Shown here piece after piece: positions 1 through 17,800 of a stretch of 64,000 nucleotides of DNA. Source of the stretch: Rhea pennata. Its lineage: Eukaryota > Chordata > Aves > Rheiformes > Rheidae. Within the stretch, counting starts at the first letter, position 1; each line of letters opens with the position of its first letter. The stretch spans positions 71,335,582-71,399,581 of the forward strand of contig NC_084702.1 in NCBI RefSeq assembly GCF_028389875.1. Direction: 5' to 3'. The translations under genes were made by a program, and so were the position numbers. The notes beneath the pieces are model-generated. The model was not told where the DNA came from and did not search any database. It saw only the letters and a program-made list of their open reading frames with translations.

Positions 1-4609
<4,609 letters not shown>

Positions 4610-4960
4610 CTTGCTGTCCTCGGTGGACCAAACTCCAAATCAGGCCACGTTGTACAGGGAAAATCCAATGTTCAATGGACTCTCGGCTTCTTCATTCCTC
4701 AGTCAGAACCAGTGTAGCTGCGCGTCAGACTTTGTACAGGGAATGTTTTCTGCAAACACAAACCCACACCGATGTTCAGTTAGGAGGCAAGACAGTGATT
4801 TAACAAGGAGGGGAACCGACTTAATTTCTGAGAAATTTCTGTTCTAGTTTATGTGGCAGAATCAGCAGCTTTAGCAAAGGGTACAACGCTAGCCTGTATA
4901 AAAAAAAACCCACAAAAATAATTAAAAAAAAATAAAAATCCCACAAAACTCTAGTCAGGC
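4610..4960 (+). other. VCP: VCP 3'UTR with polyadenylation signals
   Basis: A roughly 340-base A-rich 3'UTR follows the stop codon. ATTAAA at 4921-4926 and AATAAA at 4931-4936 lie in an A-rich tract and are the nearest poly(A) signals. A second AATAAA at 8636-8641 could serve a much longer 3'UTR. The sequence alone cannot decide which is used. Confidence 0.6.
4921..4936 (+). terminator. VCP: VCP candidate poly(A) signals (ATTAAA, AATAAA)
   Basis: Two overlapping-range hexamers lie about 312 and 322 bases after the VCP stop codon, on the coding strand. Confidence 0.55.
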
Positions 4961-7900
4961 CCTGACAATTCCTTTGTGAAAGTTCTCTAGTTAATGAGGT
5001 TGCTCTTCATTCTTACGTCTTTAAGCTCACGTTAACAGAAGAAATGCATTGGTTTGGCAGCCTCTTTGCCCTGCCTAGTACTTGGCAGCAAGCACCAAAG
5101 AAGAGAGCACCATTGTTTGTGGCAGGTATCTGGTGTTCCTTTTCCAACACTAGCCATGAGCTGTTGGGTGTCCTGCTGCTTTGGCTCCTGTGCAGCAGCA
5201 TAGCTCAAATCCCTGTCTGCTTTGAGCTCTGCTGGGCTGTCGGATTCTCACAGGCACGATTCCTACTCCAACAATTGCTGTTAAATCCATCCTGCCAAAA
5301 GGCAGGTGCAAGAAGGTTCTTGGCATGTGGTGCAGCATGACCTGAGTGTGGTTAGGGAAAAGAGGGACCTCCTCATCTGATGCTATAGACAGCAGTTTCA
5401 TGTTCCTCAGGCTCTGCTGAAAATTTTTTCCTTCCCCTTCAGCTGAAACAATTTACCTGATGGAGGGCTTGGCTATTTTCTGTCAACCTCCTTACCTTCC
5501 CTTTGTTGTTCCCCATATGCAGTAGCCAGGTTTTGATCATGATTCTTGTGCTTATCTTTCCTTTCCTTCCTCAGTTTTTGTCCTTCTCTGAACTGTAAAA
5601 TGTGCTACTGCTGTGCTTTTCAGTGTTGTACGTGAGCGAAGCCCTGGTTCTGACAGCTTGCGATTGCACTGTCCCGTTCACCTATGGCTGTGGCTAGTGC
5701 TGTCCTGAAGCCCCTGGGAATACCTGTTAGAGCGGGTGAATGGCCCAGATAGCAGAGAAGCTCTCGGAGCAGGGCTGTGACAGGAAGAGCAGCTGCAAGC
5801 CTGTTCCCATGCTGCTTGTAGTATGGGCTCATCCCTAAACTTCCTGAGAAGCCAAACAATTTGTGAAAAGCCTCCTGCTCTGTACAGTTATTTTTCCCTT
5901 CAACTCTGCTTGCTAGTGGGGCTGACTTTGAAACAGAGGGAAGAGTAGTGGCTCTGGGTGCCTCGGCTCCATGGCCCTGAGTTGTGGGGTAACATGCAGG
6001 GAGGGTTCAGGGCCAGCAGGAGCTGGTGTGCTGAGCGATGTCTTGCTGTTATGAACAGCACGACTGCGAAGACTGTAGCTTCAGCCTGGCCCCTTGCTGC
6101 TTGTCTTCGACTACATCTCCTGAAACCAGCACCTGCACTCACCCTGCAAGACAGCCAGAGGCTGGGTGATCCTTTGGCCCTGGAGAACTGGAGATGTTCA
6201 TCCATAGCTGAGTTTGCTTCTCCTTTCAGTGAGCTGAACCTGCAGCTTTGGCCACCAGCTGGTTAGAGCAAGAGAGGTGTGCGTGGAGCAGCCCAGCGAG
6301 GGAGGAAGTCCCCGATGGATGGCGGGACAGGCAGGTAGCTGGCCTGAGCAGAAAGGCGTCTGTTATTTCTGAGCTGCGTGAAGGGTATTTGGAGCATGGG
6401 CTTGCGAGCCGCTGCCTTTCCAGGCTGGTGTGTGAAGTCCTGTGGTTGGTGAGGTGTCCCTCGCTGTCTGTCTCTGAGCTGGATTAGTGGTATTTGGGAT
6501 GTGTAAGTGGACAAGGGAAGATCTATTGTAACGGATGGGCTAGCGAGCAAAAGGGAACCTGTCGTATGAACACAGAAGCGGGGCTGTCCGGATATAGCCT
6601 GGGTCCTGAGAGCAAGGGGGAGATCCTGCCTGAGCCACAGGCCTTGGCTGCGAGGGGCACTGTCAGCTTTTGGAGAGGGTTGTGTGAACTGAGGCCTATG
6701 CAAGGATTTTTGCAGAAAAGCCAGAGGCTTAAATGGTAGGTTGTGGTGCCGACCAGTGCCGTAAGGTGCCTGCAGTCCTTCGGAGGCTGAACCTCACTGG
6801 GGGTAGCATGTGGCAATCTCTGCTGCTGCATGAATTGTGCAAGGCCCAGGCTGTACAGATGAGCGGATCTAGACGGGCTCCATCAAGCCAGCTAGATTTA
6901 AGGGGGGTGGTGGTGGGGGGAGGAGAGGTGAGGGCAGTCTCAAAATAGCAGAAGGATGGGATCAGCAGGGAGCGAGGGCTCATTCCCTGTGACACAGTGT
7001 GGGTAGCAAGTGGGAGAAACACAGCAAAAGTGCGAGCAAACTGCTTAAATAGCATGAGCTCCCGGCAGAGACCACAGTGGGGTGCGGGGAGGGTGGACAG
7101 CCCCCTCTCGGGTGCGTCGCCCTGGTTTGGAAGGCTGGCGGGGCTGCCTGCTGGGAGCAATCTTGCCCTGTCCTCGCGCCAGCTCAGTTCAGTGCCACCA
7201 GCAAGGAGAAAGGCGCCGGTTTGCGCGGTTTACACGGGCGTGCTTCGTGCTGCCCCTCGCTCCTGCTGGCAGGTGCGAGGGTCTCCCCAGCTGTTTGGAA
7301 AGCGCCGGTTGTCTCCTTCTGCAGGGATGCACTGGGAGATGCCCGAACCGGCTCTGCCTCCTCCCTCCGTGGTGCAGCCAGCATCCGTCTCGTGGCAGAG
7401 GCAGCCAAACCAGCCTGCCAGGGCGGCTCTGCGTGGGGCTGTGGTTTGCTTTGCTCTGGACTGGCAGAGGCTGGGCAAGCCGGGGAGGGGGGCTGCTGGT
7501 CCTTGCCCCACAGAGCGCCCCTGAGCCCTCGTCGCGGTAGGTGATGCCTTTCACCCAGGGCTGCGTCGCCTCCTTGTGCTTCTGGCAGCAGGAGGGAGAT
7601 GCTGAGGTCTCCTGGCCTCGTGGGCTCCCGGCGCTGCCTAAGCCCCATCGGAACAGACGCTGGTTTTGCTCTCGTGTCCTGCTCCTTCCCCAGCGCAAGC
7701 CGGGAAGGGGCAGCTCAAGCCACCAGGAAGAGCAGAAACCAGCTGCTGTCAGACGGGGGCTTCAGCCACCCTTCCGCGGCCGGGATGGTGCTTCTGCACC
7801 AGCACCAGGACTTCTCTCGCACACACGTAAAATCCTCCCCCAGCTCTGGCAGCTGGGGGATTTCTCCCTCCCTGCCCCTTCGGGAGCTCAACCAACCCTC

Positions 7901-9604
7901 CCTGCGCCCCTGCCACCGCCTCGGCCCTGGCAGCTCTGCGTGCAGCCTGCTGCGGGCGACCCAGGCAGCCCCGGCCAGCGCCAGGCGAAAGAGGCAGAGG
8001 GCCGAGCAAGGGGGCAGGAGCACTGGGGGGTGAAACACTCCTCCTCCTCCCCCCCCCCCAGTCTGCCCAAGGTAGGATGCGGCACCTGCGGGAGCCCTGA
8101 GAGCCCCTTCCCCTACCCGGGAGCCGCGGTGGGTTTGCGCGGGCCGCTCTGTTCCCTTTCCCCGCGGCAAAGCCCTTCGCGAGCCGGAGCAAATGCAGCC
8201 GCCTGGGCGAGAGGCTCCTCGCAGCGTGCCCGGGACAGGGAGCACCCGCTGCACCCTTAGCCCAAGCCTGACGCCTCGCTGGGAGGACTGGGCAGCCCCG
8301 AAGGGAGCTGGGGAGACGAGGGCCGGGTGGCTGGGACGGCCGGGAGAGGGGGTCACCCTGGAGGGGCCTGGTTCAGCTGCGGGGGCAGCTGCTGCCAGCC
8401 CCGGCCTTGCTGCTCTGTTTGGGCTCTCCTTGCACCCCGCTGCGCTGCAGCGTGTGGCCCCAGAGGCTGCCCGTGCCCCAGCCCTATGGCCAGACCCACA
8501 GGCTGCTCTCTTAACACTTCATAATTTTCATTCTGTTAGTTTTACTAATAATTTCATTTGGTGTGCAGCTCCGGGAGAGGCTGTCCGTTGTCTTATGTTG
8601 AAATCTCTTTTTGAGTCGAACTGGCCGTGCCACAAAATAAATCGATACCTCTATCTATGCAACTCCTATTGACTTGCTTATTTTATAGGCAATATTCCAC
8701 TGCAGTACACATGGGGCAGCGTAGGGGGGGCACAGCCCTACTGCTGTGGGTGCAGTATGGGGGGGGCCCTACCACCCCGGGTTGGGGATTAGAGGCTGGG
8801 TTGTGACTCAAGGGCTTGGGGTGCTCCTGCAGCACCCCAAAAACCTCCAGGCCGGGGCCGGGGGGGGCTCAGCTGCCAGCAGAGGGCAGGCGCTGGCCGC
8901 GCTCGCTCGGCGCAGCCCGTGTCCCCGCATCCCAGCAGCTGCCTATGGACATCCCTGGGCCGTGGCTCACCCTGCCCCATGGGCGCCCCCGCCCAGCCGT
9001 GGGGCTGCGTCCGCTCTGGTCACGTCCCGCCCGGCAGCTCCGGGCGATGAGATCCGTGCGGGCTTTGGGCTTAGCTTCGGGCTGGTTTCACAGCGCTGAG
9101 CTCTTGCCTGAGACGGAGGCAAGAAACGTGGTGCAGCCAAGAAGAGCCTGGCCCCAGCGTCCCTCCCACCCCATCAGGCCTCTGCCAGCAGCAAGGAGCC
9201 CCCTTGGCCAGCCCAGCCCCACGGCCCCGACCCCCAGCACCTCGGCGGCTCCGCTGGCCTCGCTCCTGCCCACCTCTGCCGGCTGCGCTCTGGGGCTCCC
9301 CGGTGGGACGAGGTGCCCCAGCGTGGGGACCCCGGTGCCTGCAAAGGGGCAGGGCCCGCCCCAGGCCCCGCTGCCGGCCGGCACGGCCCGCGGTGGGGTG
9401 GCCTCGCTCACCCCGCGGGCACCCTCACTGCTGGCTCCTGCCCCCCCCCCCCGCCCTGCTCGTCCCCCGGGTGTTTTTTCCGCAGCGCTGCCTCCCCTTG
9501 CATGCGAAGGGGGCTGCTTCCTCCTCCTCCTCCTCCTCCCCACGGGCCGCTCCGGCTGGGCCTCGGCTGCACCGGCGCCCCTCGCCGAGACGCACGCCAG
9601 GTGT
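4961..9604. other. VCP-DNAJB5 tail-to-tail spacer
   Basis: About 4.6 kb between the converging 3' ends. It becomes GC-rich from about 7.0 kb, with C-runs near 8050 and 9440. No ORF here resembles a known protein; the longest (8816-9697, +) is carried by GC-rich, proline/alanine-type sequence. The stretch 8510-8690 is locally AT-rich with AATAAA at 8636-8641, which looks like the end of some + strand transcript, possibly a long VCP 3'UTR. Confidence 0.6.
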
Positions 9605-9620
9605 GTATTTTTTAAAATAC

Positions 9621-9626
9621 TTTATT
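9621..9626 (-). terminator. DNAJB5: DNAJB5 candidate poly(A) signal AATAAA
   Basis: TTTATT on the + strand reads AATAAA on the coding strand. It is the first canonical hexamer I found in a sensible context downstream of the stop codon. Confidence 0.55.
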
Positions 9627-10080
9627 TTTCTCTCAATACTGACATTACAAAAAAAAAAAATACAAAAAAAGGAAAAAAAAAGAAAAGAAAACACTAGAAA
9701 ACATTCAGGTCTCATTGAAACTGAGAAAACCCCAGCAGCTTGCATCTGCGTGCTGACCTGTCTTCTCGCTCCATCAGTGTCCACCAGGGTCTGCGTGTCG
9801 AACTCAGCAGGGAACAGCGGAGGGAAACGGCGGCGTATCCTAACCGCTCAAACTGGTCAATGAACCGAAAGCGAGGCGGTACGGGGCTCACCTCCCCGCG
9901 CCCGAGCCGGCGCGCAGCGCGGCCTCCCCGCCACGCGCCGTGCAGCCGCACACCTCGCGCGCTGCCCGCCGGCTCTGACCCCCGGCAGCTCCCCGGGGAG
10001 GGAGGGGAAGTGGCCCGGCGCCGCGTCGCGCCGACCGCCCCAAAGGCCCCTCCGCCCCCGACCCCGTTTCAAGTCAGTGA

Positions 10081-10103
10081 TTTTTTTTTTTTTTTTTTTT
10101 TTT
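10081..10103 (-). repeat. A23 tract (sense) in DNAJB5 3'UTR
   Basis: A T23 run on + is A23 in the DNAJB5 transcript. It is a likely oligo-dT internal-priming site, so apparent short 3'UTR ends here in cDNA data should be treated with caution. Confidence 0.9.
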
Positions 10104-10687
10104 AAGAACAAGATTGCCGGGGGATTATTTTGGCACGGTTTTCTTGGCGTCGGTTGGACCAGGAAGGTGATGCCGCGGTGGAAGATGAGCTTTTTGAGCT
10201 GTGCAAAGCCAGGTCAAACATGCCTCCCGCTCCGTAGGACCCCTCTCGAGAAAAATTGGCTAGAGGCAGAATAGGCTGACAAAGGTAAGAAATATAAAAA
10301 TTCTCCTGATGGAAATCCAAAGTTTTAAAAAAATACAGCATTTAAAAACAAAACCACCAAGCAGATTGCCTCATGCTCCTCCCAGCTCCACCACAACGCC
10401 CAGAAACACCTCCTGAATTAATCATCTTCCCTGTAGAAAAATATATATACACACGTGCATTTCTCTTCCTATGAAAATCCTTAAGGTTGAACTCAAACGC
10501 TAGTGAAAAACCACAGCTCTGCTCACACTTGGCTCTGCTTTTGCACCTGAACTTGTGCTACACACATACTATGTTCTCACAGGCATGATGTTCATATGGC
10601 TGAACTGATCCCCTGAAAGGCAGGATGAACCACTCCAGGAAATCCAAAATGGGCAGAGAAAACCCTTATGGAGTTGATCTAGCTATC

Positions 10688-10699
10688 TATATATATGTA

Positions 10700-10751
<52 letters not shown>
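10688..10751 (+). repeat. (TA)n followed by A44 homopolymer
   Basis: A short TA-rich stretch runs directly into an A run of 44 bases (10708-10751). In the DNAJB5 transcript it is T44. Such a tract is length-unstable and hard to sequence, so its exact length is uncertain. Confidence 0.9.
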
Positions 10752-10752
<1 letters not shown>

Positions 10753-11622
10753 CAGCAATGCAAACTCAACACATCTGAACAAGAAAGCTCCCACCCTGGG
10801 CTCCCCCTTCCTTCCTGCTCGCTTGGGTCTTGGCCTGGCAGCAGGCACAGGGAGATGCCGGCCCAGCTCCACACGGTTACGTGGGGCAGACCCAGCCAAG
10901 ACCTCCAGCCCGAGCAGGGTGCAGGGGGACAGGAGGGACCGTCACCAAGTGCTTTGAGCTCAGCATTTTCATTTGGCACAGATGATGCTCAGTTGTAGTC
11001 TTGGCACAGGAGAGTGGACCGCAGTAGGACTAGGTACCATGGTCCCAGGTTAGAAACAGTCCAGCTACAGTGGCCACTGTGTGCAGAAGCGATCCCTTTG
11101 CCATACGCACTGTTTCCTTGGCATCTCGGTACAGCTGGGACCCCCGAACAGCAGCAAGTATCAAAGAGGGGAAGAGGAAACTAATATCGGGGGTGTGAGG
11201 TCATGTAAAGTCCTATTTACACAGCGTTTAAATTCCTACAAGTCCATCCTCTAGTCAGAAAGGTGGCTTCAAAAGCAGGTGACATAAAAAACAAAAAAAG
11301 TGATGCACCTCCCTGGGCAAACAACCCATGCCTCTTGCTTGTGCAAGGCAGAAAAGCTGGACCTCTAGAAAACAAACAGAAAAAGATTGGCAGCTAAGAG
11401 AGCCGCAAAGGGCTGGGCAGGAGCCCGCGCTTGCGAGCTTCTACAGCTGGAGTAGAAAAGAGGCCAAGAGGGGCAGGCGGAAGGATGGGTTGGACAGGAC
11501 CTTGGGGGAAGGAAGGTGGGTTTTTTGCATTTGAAAGTGCTCTAGCACCTCTGCTCCATGCAGGTCGGATGCTGTGGCACGTGCGTTTGGAGTATTGCTG
11601 CTTGGAGAAGAGTCCCTGGGCT

Positions 11623-11856
11623 CTAGGAGCATGGGAGGTGTTGCTTGAGGATCTGTCTCGTCTGGGGGGCTATTCTGTCGGGGAAGCGGATTTTGAACTC
11701 CACGATCAAGTCTCCTCGCTGGGTGGGGGCCTTGGGGAAGGGCAGCCCTTCCCCGCGCAGTCTCTTCACTGTGCCCGGCTTGATGATGTCGTTGCAGGGC
11801 AGCGGGATCACCCGCCCGTCGATGGTGGGAATGTTCACGGTGCAGCCACACAAGGC
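11623..11856 (-). CDS. DNAJB5: DNAJB5 last coding exon
   Basis: On the - strand, TCGCAG precedes GCC TTG TGT (ALCGC). The exon encodes the end of C-terminal domain I and all of domain II, ending KQHLPCS and TAG at 11623-11625. The redox CxC motif sits at the very start of this exon. Confidence 0.97.
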   Translation of the reverse strand, partial: ALCGCTVNIPTIDGRVIPLPCNDIIKPGTVKRLRGEGLPFPKAPTQRGDLIVEFKIRFPDRIAPQTRQILKQHLPCS

Positions 11857-14800
11857 CTGCGAGGGAGAGAGCAGAGGGCGACGCCGTGAGCCGGGCTGCC
11901 TGCCCTCCCAGTCCCTCAGCCCCGCCGCTCCCCGCAGAAACCCTGGAGTAGTGATGCTGGCCTTGTCTGCGTGGGGCATTGCCAGCTACAGCTCCCAAGG
12001 ATTTATCAAGAGCGCCCTGAGCACCCTGGCACGGCAGGAGTCCCGGTGGGCACATCCATCTCAGTCCTGCAGGGTTTGCCCTTCTCCTTTCCCGGCACTC
12101 CCAAACTCCCGGCAGGTTCTCCGAGCTGGCTAAAGATGAGGGACAAGTCATATTTACCTCTCAGAAATCACACCTGAACCAAAGTAGCCTGGTCCACTGT
12201 GACCTCCCAAAGCCTCCTGCCTGCCCACGGCCATGGCAGTGCAGAGCTACCGCAGGCCCGACCGCAACCACAGAGGGAACCTGGGTGCTCTGAGCCACCA
12301 CCCTGAACCTGGCAGATGCTGTGGCTCACCCCGGGGTGCATCACGGTGGTGGTCACCCGGCACGGCGCTGCCAGAGTGGGACAGTCTGGGAAGAGCCTCC
12401 GGCTAGTCTGGGCTGCAGCAGAGCTCCGGGATGGGGACATCCTGGTGCCCATGCTGCCGAGCAGTGGAAAATGTGCAGCATCCCTGTGTCGGGCAGTCCC
12501 TGGATTATGCTACCTGTCTCTGATCTCACGTCCGGCTCGATGGACACAGCCCTGAGCTGTGCACGGGGTTAGCTCATCCTCACTGGTGCAAGCCTGAGTC
12601 TCCACTGGTCCTGACCTCCTCATATTGGGTGCTGCGAGGTGCCAAGAGCTGTGCAGGAGAGGGGAACCCCAGCCCTGTCGGGGAGAAGGATCCTCACACC
12701 CATCTACCGCGCTTCCCAGGAGTCACTCGCAGCAATAGGGCAGGTTAAATTTAGCCTCCTCCCGGCCTGGCCACCCAATCTTGGGGGGGGGGGGGAAACC
12801 AGAAATCCAGCTGAGATCATCGCATGCCTCTGCAGCTCATCAGCTGTCGCCCTTCGCAGCTCGGCAACTCTGCCTGGCGCTGGGGGTTATCTATAGCACA
12901 GGCTGTGACTCCCCTGCCAACAGCCTCCAAAAGGTTGTGCTGGCGCGGGCCAGCGGTGCAGCTGCGGCACGGCACCGCGGTTTCCTGGAAGTCAGGGCTC
13001 TGGAGGGCCTGTTCCCTGCCGCAGGTCCCCACGCAGGCGGAGGGTCAAGTTACAGCATCACACCACTGCCCACCGGCTATTTTTACCTGCTGGCAGCGCA
13101 AGAAGGAAGCTGCGGCGAGACAACCCGCCGCGAACTGAACCGCGGTGTGCAGGGCTCCCAGGCACCTGCCCTGCCTCCCCGCGCTCTTCTGGGGCCGGGG
13201 GCTGCTGAGCGCATTCCCCCGGAGACGGGAGGGGGACTGACCCAAGAGCTGACTGCCTGGGCTGCCAGCCCTATAGCTCGTCCTCGCGGCCAGGCACTGC
13301 CTCCTGCGGAAGCCAGCAGCGGCCGGGGAAGCGGGTGCTGCTCGGCAGCCGCAAGCCGGCCTGCATTAGCGAGCCACGTGACCTGGGAATGCAGCAAGAA
13401 AATCCTTGTGTCCTTAAATAACTCAGACAGCTCTGCCATACACGTGGGCACGACCGTCTCCAGGCTTTCAGCAAGGGAGGAAGGCTGCTGCTAAGAAGAG
13501 GACTGCGGAGCGATACTTCTGGAAGGGGCGGGTTTGCTGGGGATAAAGCCTCCAGGTGCTAGCGGTTGAGCTGCCAGGGACAGGGTTGGTCCCGTGCGCT
13601 GCACAAAAAGCACATGCCCTTCTCAGCTGGGTCCCAGGGTACAGCCCCCCGTGTCCCCCAGAGATGCTCTGCAAAGGAAAGGGGCGAGGATGCGATTTGC
13701 TGTTCTGGGGGTGCCCACTGGCATGTACCATGGAAGGCTGCACAAGTCCAGGGGTGCCGAAGAAAAGACATATCTGGCTACAAAATGGGAAGCAGAAAGG
13801 GAAAGCAGGGATGGGGGGGCAAGCACAGCAGATGATAGACCTCAGGTTTCCAGCCAAGAGGGCCAAAGTAGCAGTGTCCTTTTATGTGTAGCAGAAAAGC
13901 CAGAGGCAAACTGAGGTGCTGCTTTTGCTATGGAGGATATAGGTCACTCTCAGGGCAGCCGTCCTCTGCCATGCAGCATGCTTCCGCAATGCGATGGCAC
14001 ATCGGACTTGGGGAATGCAGTGGGCACCTGCCCGCACGCTCTCCTCTGCTCGGCTCTCACAGCAACGCGGCCAGCGGGAAGCTGGGCATGTAGCTCAGCT
14101 TCCAGAACGAGCTTTCGAGAGCAAAATAGGCCAGCAGAAGTGTAGCTAACCAGGATGTTTGCACCCAGTCCCAAGGGACAGGGCTGGAAATGGCAAGGCA
14201 GTTTGCCATGCTCACGCTCATGGAGCGGGCGTCACACGTCAGCACTGTGTTCGCCCTGAAAAGCAGAGCAATGTGAGTAGAAACAGGCAGCAACAGTGAA
14301 AGACAGATCTTAATGTTTCCTTCCTAGAGCCAAGATGCACCAATTAAAGGCAATTTCTCCTCCACAGTATGTTCTTGTTTTTAATTTTTCTTGCCCAACT
14401 TCACTGGCATTTAAGAAAACGGTTGTTGAAACGATACCAGTGACCGCAAGCAGGAGCGTGGAACACTGCGATACGCCAGCGCACAGCGCTCCACCGTAAT
14501 GCGGGGAGCTGCTCTGCATCCTAGAAAGAGGCTCCACTTATCCCTAGGTATTAAATCCAAGTGGGCTTGATATAGCTAAACCCTGCGCTGAGCTATGAGT
14601 GCAGAAATTTAGGTCAGCAGTGGGCCCTCCTCTGCTTGCAGTGAAGCCACGGGAGGATTTTGCCACTGGCTGCAGGGCAACCCAAGAACGTTTCAGCAAG
14701 GCTGGAGTACAGATACTTCAAGGAAGGAGACGCCAGGTAAAGGATGCAAAACAGGCAGCTCCCAAGGACAAGTGTTACACGCGCAGCTGAGTGTCTATAA

Positions 14801-17800
14801 CATCTCCATAAAGGTCTCTTCCGGGAGCGTTGCCTGAAGATCTGCCTCCCAGGAGACACAGGCTTTTGCAGCTGTTGGCATAGCAGTGTCACTCCTCCTT
14901 CCCTCAGCTCCCACTACGACTCGTGCCTGCAATTCTGCGAATGGACATTTCCCTGCAGCCCACGAGTCTCTGGGGAAGCCCTCTTCCACCTCGGGTTTTT
15001 ACAGCAGTAAGTCGGCAGCTCCCACTGGGCAGCAACCACCCCACAGTGCCCTGGCCAGGGAGACGTGGTGCCAAATGGGATGAGCATGCAAGCTCTGGAA
15101 GTGCTTGAGCTCAGAGACTGCAAGAGTTGCACTTTGGCCCAGCTTGTCCTTTGGGATATCCTTGTCTTCATTTCTAGCTTGACCAAAGCATCGTTTGAGG
15201 CAACCTAGGTTTAAAAGTTTATGTCTGTTGGGTTTTATAGGTTAAACGACTGCTGGAAGACCATTGCCTTCCCAGGCTGTGCTCTGGAGGGGACTATTGG
15301 ATCAAAGAGGAGGAGGATGGCCTCCAGGTTCCCTGCAGGAGCACTGGAGCTGGGCAGATTTCTATCAGAGAGTGGACAGGAGTCCATGTTCAGCATTGCC
15401 TGCTCCTGCTCAGGTTCAAGAAGGTGCCCGTAAGGAAGCACTACCAAATGGACGCTGCACTGCCAGGTGCTCCAGTCACCCCCGTCCTGCTGCCGGGCAC
15501 TGACTGCTCCCTGCCTGAGCAGGGCCATAGCAGGGAGAGTTGCTACCCTTGGCAGCAGGGTGCTGGCAAGGGGTCTCCACCAGAACTGTGAGTCAGATCA
15601 CAGCATTGAAAGCCTCCTAGATCTGTCTGTTCGCACCACACTGCTGCTCTCTCGTAGCAGCTGAAAAGATGAAAGCTAAAGCTAAAAAAGACAGATTTGC
15701 AAGGAAGAACAGTGCAAGGAGAGCACTCAAGGCTACAGTTGTAGGCTAGGTGATGAAGATGTCTGTGATTTATTCCGTCACATACCGAGATCGTGGCATA
15801 TGGAGTTGGGGAGATCCTGGCATCTGCTCATGCTTCAGAGCACTTAAGCTACTTCTTCTCAAGGAAGATAAAAGTAGCAAAGCATTATCCTGCCCTGGCA
15901 AGCAAAAGGATGGGGATGGCAGCCAGGCCAGCAGCTCTCTGAGGATCTCCAGTGAGTTCAGTTTGCAGTGAGGACGTGCAGAGAACAGGAACTTCAGCTC
16001 AAAGAGATCAGGAATTTGCCTGGACCAGCAGTTTCCACTAGCCTCTCTTTGTGACTGCATCAGGCAAACCAAATGCCAACACATGCCTTGTTTATGGGCA
16101 GCTGGGCAGAGATCACAAGTGTCCTGTGGGTAAGACACAGCTGGGGAACTACTTGGTATGGCAGAGCAGCAGCACCAGTGGCCACTTGTGGCCCCAGCAC
16201 CAGCAGTTTTAGTAGCTCTCTGCAATAGCACATGGGGCAGGAATAATTTTCTCAGGACTGATGCTCAAAGGGGAACTCCGAGAGTCCTTCCTAGTCCAGG
16301 TCTCTGCTCAGGCAGCAAATGAACCTGGACTAACATGGACTGGTCATCAGGACAGCCAGCTTGGGGTTAATTTTACAGATATAGGAATGCACAGAAGGAA
16401 ACATTTGAGATATGGCATGCATGACTCCATAAATAATGCAGCCTCTCCCAAGTATTTCTGGAGCAGCCAGCAGACCCAGCCACCACAGGAATAAACCTCT
16501 TGAATCCCTTTGCACTGTGAAGGAAATTCAATTCTCAGGTCTACAGGTTAACTTGAGATGAGTTTGCTTTTGCTTAGGTTTTGCATCCAGCTCTTCCTGA
16601 CCCATATGGTTTCCCCTTGCCCCCAGGACACCTAACCATAGCCCCGGCAAAGGCTTAGAGTCACTGCAAAGCTCTTCTGACTTGCTGGCACAATAAAGAG
16701 CTTACGGTTCCCTACCCCAGGTCTGGCTCATTGAGCTGATTTCTATTAAACGCATCTGAGAGCATAAATCTGTCTTTGCAAAAAAAAATCAACTCATTAA
16801 GAAGACAGACAGTGTCTACAGTCTGAAAGGAACAGCAAATGGCAGCTGCCAAAAATGTCAGTGTTAAATGCAGCTGCCAGCTGGCATTTATTAAAAGGTA
16901 GTTAGACAGCAGCAATGAACGGCACATCTTGTACTTGGGTAATCTCCCCTTCCTCTCCCACCTTCGCACAGTTTGTGGCTCTGATGCATCAAGTACCATT
17001 GTGACCTCCAGGACTGACAGCCTGAGTGTGTTGGATTTTTGCTCACAGTCAGGCTTTCCTGAATATTTTATTTATTGCCCTCTATCTAGAAAAGCCATAA
17101 CCAAAGAAAACAGCTGTTTTTGGCTAAAGTGGTGTCTAGGCAAACACTAGGTTCAACCTTTGTCTGTGTGACCCTGCTTTCTGTCCATGTGGGGAGGTAC
17201 TAGGCACTACCAGGAAATTATCAACAGCAGACTGAGCTACGTGAGCAGCTAGGGACAAAACACAAGCAAACTTGTTTTTCTCTTGTTTCTACAGAAGATC
17301 TGGGCTGTCTTCCATATGTGAATACCCGATGTTGAAATAGAAGGACAGAACATATGGAGAAGGGGGGAAATGGTTAAATACCACATTTATTTCCTCAATG
17401 AGCAAGGCATATTCAACAGGGACTGCAGTATCCCATGTCCTACACCCAGCAGGAAGGTTGAGCAGCTCTCCAAAGCAGAGCACAAGCTGGTCTCTACAGC
17501 TCCTCTCTGCAGAGCTCTTTCCTTGTCTCTCTCATGCTTTTCCTTACCGGCTTGGTACAAGGACTGACTCCCATCTTGGCTCCATGTGCAATGACCCAGT
17601 GCCACCTCCCACCCCACAGGATTTCCCACCGACACCCACCTCTTTAAGACTGATGTTTGCAGTGTAGACCACATTCGTCCCATCTCTCTTGAAGTGTGAG
17701 TGAGGCTTGTCCTTGAGGATGAAGACAATGTCAGCAGGGATGTTGTCCGGGGTGGCATCCCCTTCCTTGGGGAACGTGATTTTGGTTCCTTCTTTCCACC

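Larger units (their letters stand above)
9605..11622 (-). other. DNAJB5: DNAJB5 3'UTR
   Basis: About 2.0 kb from the DNAJB5 stop codon down to the AATAAA (read on -) at 9621-9626. It contains a sense-strand A23 tract (10081-10103) and a sense-strand T44 tract (10708-10751) preceded by TA repeats. Between about 9830 and 10080 it is CpG-rich, which is unusual for a 3'UTR. The extent is inferred from the signal; no transcript data are available. Confidence 0.65.

Noticed and set aside
7541-8356. Overlapping 200-240 codon ORFs on both strands
   Set aside because: They come from GC-rich spacer with few stop codons; neither strand is favoured by codon pattern or motif.
8816-9697. 293-codon + ORF near the DNAJB5 3' end
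   Set aside because: Proline/alanine-rich translation of GC-rich DNA ending in an A-rich lysine run. It is antisense to the DNAJB5 3'UTR end and has no homology I recognise.
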